Origin: Crambe crambe
Taxonomy: Eukaryota > Porifera > Demospongiae > Poecilosclerida > Crambeidae
Length of the DNA: 64,000 nt
Assembly: GCA_963924555.1 (NCBI GenBank)
Contig: OZ004594.1
Coordinates: forward strand, 3,317,563-3,381,562
Reading direction: 5' to 3'
Under the pieces are notes generated by a model, which made no database searches, was not told where the DNA came from, and saw only the letters and a program-made list of their open reading frames with translations. Positions within the stretch are counted from its first letter, which is position 1. Each line of letters starts with the position of its first letter. Both the position numbers and the translations under genes were made by a program. Shown here piece after piece: positions 21,448 through 31,540 of the stretch.

Positions 21448-23463
21448 AATATTGATTCCAGCATAATATACCTATAAGCACAATACTTGTACAATAATAA
21501 CAGCATTTTTTTTTCATAATTTGTATGTAAAGGTTTATTAATTACTATTATTCTTCTGATGTATAATTTGTAGGTTTATAAAATAATAAAATTATTCTTC
21601 CGATGTACTCATAATTTGGTTTTCATTATCATGTTATCTGAAATCCATATAGTAAGCAAAGGATGAGAGCATATGTCACTCCATAATGCTAGTAGTTATG
21701 TTATTCAATTATACCTGGGACTGAATATGTAGAATAGCAAGTGTTAGGTATAATGTATACATAACTTCTTAATAAGAATGAACAAAGTATACTGAAAGCG
21801 ATCACAATAGCATATTATAACTACGTATCACTAGGAATTGCTTGTAAAGCGTTGTTGGGCGAGCGAAGCAATGTTGATAATGTGAAGTTATGTCCTCATG
21901 CACATACATGCAGTTTATTGGATGTAACAGTGGGAGGGGCACATGCTAGGCCTCTCATTTATTTCGTCCAGCCTAGTTCTTATCTCTTTCTCTGTCTCCG
22001 TTTTTAGCCTTTGGTGGCTCCATACTATGGTAGCTAATCGTCAAATTCACAAGATTAGTTTTTGCTCATCAACATTAAAATGAGTTGTCACTTAGCAATT
22101 GGTTCAGCACATGCGCAATGATAATTTTTTTACGTACATATATATATATATATATATATATTTATAGCCCGTTGCCATGGTAACGGACCGATTTACATGG
22201 ATTTATAAATGTGATACAGTGCATGTAATTGTAGCCTGGGGTGGTGTTTACAGGGAAAAGTTAGATATAGATTCTGCAAAGTTGATATTGCACTTTAAAG
22301 GAGTTGTGACCAGACTGAAAGGTGAGTATGTGACAGTATAGAGTTCTGTCCTTATACTAACTATTCTCAGAAAAGAATTTTAATATTATTCATTGAACAC
22401 GTTGCGCACGCTATAATGATATTCATTGACCACATTCCACATTTCAAACCCAACAAGCTTTTCAGAGAGTAGCCAGCATAAAAGGCAGAACTTGCGAGCT
22501 GTGTAACAGCGTGGCTGGTATTCTGCACTAGCTGCCCTACTTGTCATTCAGCTCCAACCATAATTATGACGCTGTGCCCCTACCTTACGTGAGTGGGTGG
22601 GTTATAGACTGAAAGATAGTTCGGTACCGTATGAGTCACGACGTTGAAGTACGTGGGATGGCCATAATTCTTGTTAGCAGCCAAAAAGTAACATCGCTAT
22701 AGAGACAGAAGCACTGAGCATGCGTAGTACACTCGCGCGGGCTATAAAATAGTTATTAACCGTGCGCGTGCGGTTTGTAGTGAATTATAAGCACTCGCCC
22801 CTCGGGCTTCGCCCTCGGGCCTCGTGCTTATAATTCGACTACAAACCTAGCGCTTGGTTAATAACTATTACATATATCTCGAGCTCCCGTTGACATGACC
22901 AGAGAGTGGCTCGCTTCGCTCACCAATAACTATATACATGTGTAGTAATGACTTTTGGCTAATGACATGCAGTGAACTGATGATGTGGAAATACATATGT
23001 ACATAATCTCAATTTGCATGATGAGGGAGGGGGAGCTCACATATAGTCTCATACCTTGGAGTCTGGGTTCAAGACTAATTATAACCACACTGAATTTATG
23101 CTATAAGGCTGTAATAAACTTAGTCATGATTGAATCGTTGATGCCCACATGCATGCATGGATGAATGCACTCCTGTCAACATGTTATTTCATCTATGAAC
23201 CAACAGTTTAGCTATACAAAGGTGGCTATGCACACATTTGCTTTTCACACTGGGATTGAGCTCACAATATGAAAGCTATACATTGGAAGTGATGAATGTA
23301 TCAGTTCATGATGAGAGAGTGGTAATTCATTATAGAATGCTTGTGATCACTTGTCTATACAAAATTATCAATCAGTGCACATTGGTGTAAATCACCTATA
23401 TGCATTTATACACAAGTACAAGTCAATGAAAGGTTTCAATAATGTTCATATATAAATATACAG
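21448..23463. other. Spacer with a 1.1-kb insertion and deleted signal exon
   Basis: Spacer like that at 28980-29340 is interrupted at about 21833-22926 by foreign sequence. The insertion includes a (TA)n run at about 22139-22160, a GC-rich stretch with the text ctcgggcttcgccctcgggc, and a palindrome at 22748-22869. After the insertion the spacer resumes (gtgtagtaatgacttttggc), then jumps from about 22972 to the part found at about 29645 in the other copy. About 500 bases including the signal exon are therefore missing. Confidence 0.55.
22748..22869. mobile_element. Fold-back element with 45-50 bp arms
   Basis: The left arm starts aatagttattaacc and contains gaattataagcac; the right arm is its imperfect reverse complement, ending ggttaataactatt. 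The loop is the GC-rich tcgcccctcgggcttcgccc segment. It lies within the larger inserted block. No coding capacity. Confidence 0.8.
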
Positions 23464-24845
23464 AGACTTGTAACTCAAAAGGTACCATAATGGGAAACAT
23501 CCCAGGTATCGAAATATGCTTACCATCAGAACGTTATGGACAAAAATTGGTATGGGGAAGATTATGCCACAGAAATCATGATGAGACATGTAAGAACAGC
23601 ATAATGTATGATGCTAGCTATTATATTTTTTGTGTGTGTGCAGGTTACATAAATATTTCTAATGGAGATAACAGTCATATGATTAGTATATGTAATGAGT
23701 ATGAAGCAATGAATTTCATCAGACAAATAACAAACAGCTGTTATCATTTAATGAATGATTGCGGAGTGGAATGTGGTAAGGAAAATAGATTCCTTCTTTT
23801 TTCAGTATGTGCTTAATATTTACTTCTGACAGAGATCACATCATCATCTGTAATACACACAGTAGTGAGGTGTACTCGCGAAGTGGTACCCACCTCAACT
23901 CTGCATCTTTCAAGTACTTCTGGAATTATGGGGACAGCTAAAGATACACAAGTGCTGTCAACCATGGGGGCAGCTATTGATACAGGAGTGCTGTCAACCA
24001 TGGGGACAGCTAAAGATACACAAGTGCTGTCAACAATGGGGGCAGCTATTGATACAGGAGTGCTGTCAACCATGGGGACAGCTAAAGATACACAAGTGCT
24101 GTCAACCATGGGGGCAGCTATTGATACAGGAGTACTGTCAAACAAGTGTGCAGGACTAGTAGGAGCCCTGGGAGTTTTTGCAGCTATTATGAGCTTGGGA
24201 TTGATAGGTGTAGTTTTAGGATGGGTGTGGTCATCTTATAAGAGAAGCGTCAAGGAAAGGTGAGAATACATGCATGTATAGAGCACTTATTTTTACTATA
24301 TATATAGAGCTGATGGTTCTGCAAGTGGAGATAATCCTACTTATTCAAGTACCTCTTTTTCTCAACCAGTCCAGTATAATAGCTCCAGTGAGCCTCGATA
24401 CATAACCCCACTTGGGCAAGTATCTTCAACACATGGCATCACTAAAATGGATAAACAGCCCTCACTACTGGAGGAAGAGAGGGTATATGATGTGTTAGAG
24501 CAGGAGCCTCGGGAAATGGAAGAAGAGAGGGTCTATCATGTGTTAGAGCAGGAGCCTTGGGAAATGAAAGAAGAGAGGGTCTATCGTGTGTTAGAGCAGG
24601 AGCCTCAGGAAGTGAAAGAAGAAATGGTCTATCATGTATTCGAGCAGGAGCCTCAGGAAGTGAAAGAAGAGAGGGTCTATCATGTGTTAGAGCAGGAGCC
24701 TCAGGCAAGAATGGAAGCAGAAGAAGAGATGGTATATCATGTGTTAGAAGAACCACCTTGGGCAAAAATGGAAGTAGAAGAAGAGAGGGTCTATCATGTG
24801 TTAGAAGAGGAGCCTGGGGGAAGAGAGAGAAGGGAAGGTCATTAG
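23464..24845 (+). pseudogene. Receptor unit I, no signal exon, about 7 YHVL-type repeats
   Basis: This unit is a paralogue of unit H. Exons: 23464-23589, 23644-23775 (divergent SRCR-like halves), 23833-24259 (stalk and helix), 24308-24845 (tail); they join in the family phases. The stalk contains three copies of a 24-residue repeat (GTAKDTQVL then GAAIDTGVL), a 72-base coding repeat absent from unit H. The acceptor used in H is mutated here (ctgtag to ctgtaa), so an upstream ctgacag is assumed. The tail has about seven YxxL-type motifs, and its last codons are frame-shifted against H. The signal-peptide exon is missing because of a deletion upstream, so the unit is probably not secreted and is called a pseudogene. 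A distant first exon is possible. Confidence 0.6.
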
Positions 24846-25796
24846 AGAAGGAGAGGATAAAGCCCAAGATCAAGAAACACTTCTGCTATCCTTCCATAAA
24901 AATATTGACTCCAGCTATATGCACAATACTTCTTCAATAATAACAGTTGTACAAAAAGGTTTATAAATTACTATTATTCTTCTGATGTACTCATAATTTG
25001 GTTTTCATCATTATGTTATCTGAAATCCATATAGTAAGCCAAAGATGAGAGCATATGTCACTCCATAATGCTGCGCTGGTAGTTACTAAAAATAGACACA
25101 CATGCAGTTGGTTACTGACCAAGGGAAGGAATTTGCATGCCACAAACTTCATAGGAAGGAAAGAAGGTAGTCAATGAATTGAGTACTACCATATACCCAA
25201 ACTATAAGCCTGCAGTAGGGCAATGTGTAACATTAGACAGCGAGCAAGCAAGAAGCAAGTATAGTATTCCTATGCCTTAGAGTTGATAGGCTCTTATTCA
25301 TTTATGCTTCAAATCTTTGCTGTTGAGTGATGTAAGTGGCAGGCAGCTACATGCATAGAAAGCTGTAGTACTTGCACGACACGTATGTATGCACATACAT
25401 ATGCCTGGGGCATTTTGGAGTGTAGACATTGAACGACCTGAGAGTTATACAGAGCAATATGGAGCGACTAGGTTGGAATACTGATTCAACTACATCATGG
25501 CCTTGGAGATATAATATAGTTAGAGCAACTTGAATGATTACATTCACCAGCAAGCCATAAAACTTATAGCAAGTAGATCACATACCATATATAGCCATAT
25601 TATAGCTAACATTATGATACAGTTACACATCAGCATCACGTGGCATGTTTTAGATATTGAAACTGGTATGGAATAGTTATCTATCTCAAATTAGATCATA
25701 ACAGTAATCAAGAAATCAATTCAAACATAGCTACGTAGTATAGTATATGACTTTGACGAAAAGAAATCTTTATTGAAAGTTTAGTGTAGTGCAGAT
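24846..25796. other. Array spacer
   Basis: AT-rich spacer, closely paralleled at 30714-31540, including the tcactccataatgctg region and the run into the next signal exon. No gene was recognised. Confidence 0.6.
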
Positions 25797-27502
25797 ATGA
25801 ATTATAAGTGTGAACAGTTACTTATGTTAGTACTTCAACTGCTAGTCAGTATCATGGGGAGTACAGTCTTTAGACAAGGAAGCCAACATGGTTAGATTAT
25901 GATACCTCCATGGAGAACTACAGTATTATTATCTTGTCACGCAGTGCCGTGAACGAGGTGCAGTGAGGCTAGTCAATGGTATAGCATCAGCTCCATAGGA
26001 CGTGTAGAAATCTGCTCATATGATGCCAATGGTGGATTAGTATGGTATGCCACAGACATTGGAATAACTCTGATACTCAAATAATGTGCCATGAGCTTGG
26101 ATACACAGAGCTAGGTTACTTTACAAGAACTTTCTATGCAAAGGGGCCTGTATACGTGCACAATCTATTTGGCATTAATATATGTACACCCCTACTATAA
26201 TTTTACCCATGCAGGTCCAAAAATAACTTGCACATCTGCCTGTTTTGGGAGTGGTAATGGTCTGATATTCATAAAGGACAATGAAAATTGTAACATACTG
26301 ACTAGTACTTGCATCAGACTAGTAGAAAATAATGAATGTGATCACAGCATGGACACTGGAGTGATGTGTGGTAAGGATAAGTAGCTATAGTTGATATAAC
26401 TTCTGTAACCTCTGCTGTTAAAAAACATATAAGCGGTCTTATCTCTCTAATGCATTGTGTTCAAATTCAGAATTTGGTTGAAAATTTTACAAGATGATTC
26501 TTAAATACATGATATCATGCTATGATCATAGAGATTCCACTGCAAGGGATGCAATGTGCTGCGGTAGCAAGAGAGATACACTTTCCTCAGACACAGCAGT
26601 GTACCCAGTGGTGACCACTATCACACGAAAAGAACAGTGTACACCAAGTTATATTTCAGTGGTGACCATATCCACAGTGAGTTGTGTTTTATTGGTGAGC
26701 ACTATCACACAGAAAGAACTGAGTGCTACAGTCACATGCAGCACACTTGGCACTATGGGAACTATGGGAGAAACGGCTAATTGTGCAAGACTAACGGGAG
26801 ATCTGGGAGTTTTAACGGCTGTAATGATGCTAATGTTAGTAGGTGTGGTTCTAGGGTGAGTGTGTTCATGCCACAGGAAGAAAGATAGTTTTTCCATCAA
26901 GAAAAGGTAAGGGCTAGCAGGAAAAATGATAGTCTCAAAGGTTAGCATTATAATGATTCAATGTTGCATGCATCATAATTGTGTTATAGAACCAATACCA
27001 CAAGAATGACAACTCAAATGATGCCTGCCCACACGAATAACTCCCACTCTGAACCATGCCAAACAGTTCAAAATAGTTCCATTGATCCACAAGACACACT
27101 CCCTATTGGCCTCCCTATTTCTTCCACATACGATGTCACCAGGAAGGAGAACCTCCCCCTCCCCTTTGAGGTGGTGGAGGAAGAGGGAATATTAGAGCAG
27201 AAGCCTCAAGCAAAGGAAGAAGAAGAAGAGGAGGGAAAGTATCATATTCTGGCAGTTGGAGGTACATGTGTATGATGTCCCAAGCCAAAAAGCAAGTCCC
27301 CTTGCTTCATCCTTGTGGAGGTTCCCATGTCCAATCCAGTGCCATTGATAGTCAACCTATACTGCCTCCTGCTATGGGGCCAAATGCTGGCTCCACACTG
27401 CTCACTGTAGGCAACACCACCATGAATCGGGCATGCAGCGGCTATGCCAGAGCTATCCATGATAGAAACCTCCACTCAGCAGCAACCACCAGTTCGTCTT
27501 GA
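25797..27502 (+). pseudogene. SRCR receptor unit J, decayed
   Basis: The signal exon 25797-25890 is intact (phase 1). The first SRCR exon (from about 25951) is broken compared with unit K: an in-frame TAG follows AATGGTATAGCATCAGC, the WGTLC strand lost bases, and a TAA replaces the codon after TQI. The second SRCR half (about 26215-26370) is intact. In the stalk/helix exon the Trp codon after VVLG is TGA (26857-26859). The tail exon from 26992 keeps STYDV and YHIL, then a stop at 27273. Relative to unit G it has about 185 extra bases (about 27292-27477) before the shared terminal codons. With several independent stops this is a pseudogene. Confidence 0.8.
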
Positions 27503-29347
27503 TGTACTCTACGTATACAGTACATCCAACTCATATGAATGATTCAGTTTAATACTATGTGATAGTTCCCATGTTTTGGATATATTTAAGCTAGCTATAC
27601 TTGATTATTAGTTGGAGTGGAGATAGTTCGATGTACATACATATTGATTGCTATGAGCACTCAGCAGAATGTGCCCTTAAACTTACAGTAGCTGCATTTC
27701 ATGCACCCCTTTACCTCCTCTCATGCAAGTGATCACACAGCCTACTAGTCCTACCACTTACTACCAAATATGGGTCCTCCATACCATATTATGCCCTCCC
27801 TCATCAAGTGTACATGCTGTGTACACATAAGAATGATTCAAAATAAGCAAAGTATACTGAAAGCAATCACGATAGCAATGCTATGACTACCTATAATAAC
27901 AGTAGTAATGACTTTTGGCTTAATGATATGCAGCAACTACTCCATACTACAGGTTATTGATGACCATATAGAGCAGTGTGTGTGCTTTCTGTATCATAGT
28001 CCATCTTTCAGTTTACTATGATGTACTGCATGTAAATCCCCAGGAAGTATATACAGCTAAATGTATACAATGCATGCATATAAGAATGTTTCTGTGTGCA
28101 TTTTTTGTATCACCCTGATGAAGGCTAGAGTATTCTGGTTGAAACGTTGGTGGTTTGTTTCATAAGCTAATTTTACAAGAACTGATTCTATTGAATTTTG
28201 TCTCCATAGCAAATACATGCATGCTCTCTCATTGCAATGATGTGGAAATATGAATGTATTAGATTTACGATTTGATCAAGCTCTATAGCTAAGGCTGCAA
28301 TAAATCTGGTCATGATTGAATTGCTTTTAATCAAGATCTTATTGCCTGTGGTGAAGTGTCTTACTGGTGAATAGTCTGTGGGTGGTGTTATTGGGTTAGA
28401 AAATGGTATGCCAGCTCATTTGTAGTGGTACGGCCATGCATAGCTACCATCTGGGGGGGGGGGGGGGAGCCCTCCAGTAAAATTTAAATGTTATTGATTC
28501 GATTTCAATCCATGTACTAACTTATGAGTCATTGTTGTTATTCAAATTGCATACACACACATGTACACACACAAAACAAAACAAAAAAACTCTGAATGGT
28601 GGTACAGCCATGGTCGTACCAGCCGTAGCAGTGCCTCCGGCCATGTATGCATAGTATGCTTTGATCTTTAGTCCTTTATCAGGTGCTCAGTCTCATGAAG
28701 ATCTACCCACCACTCATCCAAGTGATCACATAGTGCATACCCCCTCCCCCCACACACACCTTCCCCATTAAGTGTATGTGCTGTGTGTGCCTCTATAGTC
28801 TTGTAACCCCACCCAGTGTGCAAATTTCTCTTGACATTATCAGAGTACATGACAGAAGTTTGGGACAATTGTTCATCACAGCATGTTATTCAATTACACC
28901 TAGTTATCAGTAGATTGGGACAATTGCGAGTAGTCATCAGTAGATTCGGATAATTGTTCGTCACAGCATGTTAGAGTAGTTATCAGAAGATTGGGACAAT
29001 TGTTCATCACAGCATGTTATTTAATTATACCTGGAACTGGAATATGTAGAATGTATACATAAAGTATACCACAATAGCATGTTACAACTTCCTATCATAT
29101 TTAAAATAACTATATACATGTGTAGTGATGACTTTTGGCTAATAATATGCAGAAAATAGAGTAGTGTGCATCATAGTCAAGCTTTCAGTTTATTATAATG
29201 CACTGCATAGTCATTAATTAAAATCCCCTCCAAAAGTATAAACTATGTATGCATGCATGTGCAGTAGTCTATGTTATGTAACAGCGGTAACTGCATGTGC
29301 ATGCATGTATACTATATTATTCAAAAATTGATAAAAGTTAGAAAACT
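27503..29347. other. Array spacer with hammerhead-like motif
   Basis: AT-rich spacer paralleling 16558-17620 and then 18000-19090. It contains a 15-G run at 28453-28467, repeated fragments of gacaattgttcatcacagca (28866-29010), and a motif resembling a hammerhead ribozyme at 28109-28154. No protein-coding exon was found. Confidence 0.55.
28109..28154 (+). ncRNA. Hammerhead-ribozyme-like motif (candidate)
   Basis: The order of elements is that of a type I hammerhead: stem I strand ATCACC (28109-28114), core CTGATGA (28115-28121), stem II GGCTAGA/TCTGGTT with loop GTAT (28123-28140), core GAA (28141-28143), palindromic stem III ACGT (28144-28147), cleavage-type U (28148), stem I return strand GGTGGT (28149-28154). 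All six stem I pairs and seven stem II pairs form if G-U pairs are allowed. One A (28122) is extra between the core and stem II, which may weaken or abolish activity. Similar short motifs are known in Penelope-like retroelements, so this may be a retroelement relic. Confidence 0.35.
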
Positions 29348-29439
29348 ATGTATTAGAGCTCCAAAAAGTACTTATGTTGCTTGTACTGCTGGCTTGTATT
29401 GTATCATGGAAAATGCAGTGTCCCAACCGAATGGAGAAG
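29348..29439 (+). pseudogene. Decayed signal-peptide exon of unit L
   Basis: This matches 17621-17705 but reads ATG TAT TAG, a stop at the third codon. A later ATG at 29374 opens a hydrophobic stretch (MLLVLLACIV) but ends in a phase that does not fit the next exon. Confidence 0.65.
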
Positions 29440-29699
29440 GTATTGCCACTGGAGAGAATTAGCTACTGTATAATAAATAAATGCTGTGGGAGATTATTAT
29501 TATTATGCATTGAAAGAATATTGTGAGCAGGAATGACATATCTGAGTTAAAATAAATGCTGTGGGATTCAGTATCATACAACGTATTCTCCTGTCTCAAA
29601 GTCCACCTTGTAAATGATCTGTCTCCATAGGAGATACACATTGCAATGATGTGGAAATACATGCTTGTGATGTACATATTATAAATCTCAATTTGCATG

Positions 29700-29702
<3 letters not shown>

Positions 29703-29733
<31 letters not shown>
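29703..29733. repeat. Poly-G tract (31 G)
   Basis: The longest of three G runs in the array (others: 19512-19534, 28453-28467). It lies at the paralogous position to the run at 19512. Such tracts can form G-quadruplexes and are hard to sequence, so the length may be uncertain. Confidence 0.93.
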
Positions 29734-29734
<1 letters not shown>

Positions 29735-29933
29735 GCTGACATATAGTCTCATACCTTGGAGTCTGGGTTCAAGACTAATTATAATCACACTGGATATATG
29801 CATGCTTAATAATATTGAATCATTGATGCCCATGCATGGATGAATGCACTCAACACGTTATTTTATCTATGGACCAACAGTTTAGCTCTACAAAGGTGGC
29901 TATATGCACACATTTGCTTTTCATACTGTACAG

Positions 29934-30713
29934 AAGTGCTGTCAAACAAGTGTGTGGGACTAGTAGGAGCCCTGGGAGTTTTTGCAGCTATCATGAGCTT
30001 GGGATTGGTAGGTGTGATTCTAGGATGGATGTGGTCATATTATAAGAGAACACAAAATTCAAGTATTGAGGAAAGGTGAGAATACAAGTACAGACCCCAA
30101 CTTAATATTATACTCACTTGCTTATTACAATAATTATTATAGAGCGAACACTTCTGCAAGTGGAGCTGTCCAGTATAATAGCTCCAGTGAGCCTCGATAT
30201 GTAACCCCACTTGGGCAAGTATCTTCAACACATGACATCACTACAATGGATAACCAGCCCCCACAAATGGAGGAAGAGAGGGTATATCATGTGATGGAGC
30301 AGGAGACACGGGAAATGAAAGAAGAGAGGATCTATCATGTGTTAGAGCAGGAGCCTCAGGAAGTGAAAGAAGAGAGGGTCTATCATGTGTTAGAGCAGGG
30401 GCCTCAGGAAGTGAAAGAAGAGAGGGTCTATCATGTGTTAGAGCAGGGGCCTCAGGAAGTGAAAGAAGAGAGGGTCTATCATGTGTTAGAGCAGGAACCT
30501 CAGGCAAGAATGGAAGCAGAAGAAGAGAAGGTATATCATGTGTTAGAAGAGGAACCATCTCGGGCAAAAATGGAAGCAGAAGAAGAGAGGGTCTATCGTG
30601 TGTTAGAAGAGGAGCCTCAAATGAGAGGGGAAGAGAGAGAAGGGAAGGTCATTAGAGAAGGAGAAGATGAAGCCCAAGGTCAAGAAACTACTACTGCTAT
30701 CCTCACACAATAA
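29934..30713 (+). pseudogene. Receptor unit L, lacks ectodomain, 7 YHVL-type repeats
   Basis: Transmembrane exon 29934-30075 and tail exon 30143-30713 are open and in the family phases, encoding about 237 residues from the helix onward. The two SRCR-like exons of unit H are absent. The sequence passes directly from the equivalent of about 19740 to the transmembrane exon, which indicates a deletion. The signal exon upstream has a stop. The tail keeps VQYNSSSEPRYV and seven repeats with YHVM, YHVL and YRVL, two of them with extended MEAEE linkers. It may be a dead unit, or could supply a membrane-tail cassette by trans or read-through splicing. Confidence 0.6.
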
Positions 30714-31010
30714 ATCGTATTCATAATTTGGTTTTCATTATCATGTTATCTGATCGTATAGTAAGCAAAGGGATGAGAGCGTATGTCACTCCATAATGCT
30801 GGTGGTTACTAAAAATAGACAACACATGCAGTTGGTTACTGACCCCTTACCATGCAATCCAAGGGAAGGAATTTGCATGACGCAAACTTCATAAGAAGGA
30901 AAGAAGGTAGTCAATGAATTGGGTACTACCATGTGCCCAAACCATAAGCATGCAGTTGCTTTATTATACAGAGCAACATGGAGTGACTAAATTTGAATTA
31001 GTACGTCATG

Positions 31011-31195
31011 CACTGCAAAAACGAAATTGTTAATTTAACAAACCTACTTAGTTAGGCGAGGTAAATCATTTGAAATCTGTCAAAATGACACTATATTTTT
31101 GGTGAATATAATTATATAACAAACTGGTTATTTCAACAATGATTAGTCTTGCCTAACAGTTATGTTTATAGAAATAACAATTCTGTTTTGCAGTG
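31011..31195. mobile_element. 185-bp MITE with CACTGCAAAA termini
   Basis: The ends are inverted repeats (cactgcaaaaacgaaattgt and acaattctgttttgcagtg). The paralogous spacer near 25495 (tcatggccttggag) lacks it and shows the empty site, so it inserted after duplication. The termini resemble the cactgtaaaaa ends of the fold-back at 13849-13978. Confidence 0.75.
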
Positions 31196-31540
31196 TGGCC
31201 TTGGAGATACAGAATACTAGAGCAGATTGAATGATTATACATTCACCAACAAATCATAAAACTTATAGCAAGTAGATCACATACCATATATAGCCATATA
31301 TTATAGCTAACATTATGATACAGTTACACATCAGCATCACGTGGCATGTTTTAGATATTGAAACTGGTATGGAATAGTTATCAAAACAACACTCATTGAG
31401 AACAACACTCATTGAGAGTAGCTATGTATCTCAAATTAGATCATAACAGTAATCAAGAAATCAATTCAAACATAGCTACGTAGTATAGTATGACTTTGAC
31501 AAAAAGAAATCTTTATTGAAAGTTTAAGTGTAGTGCAGAT

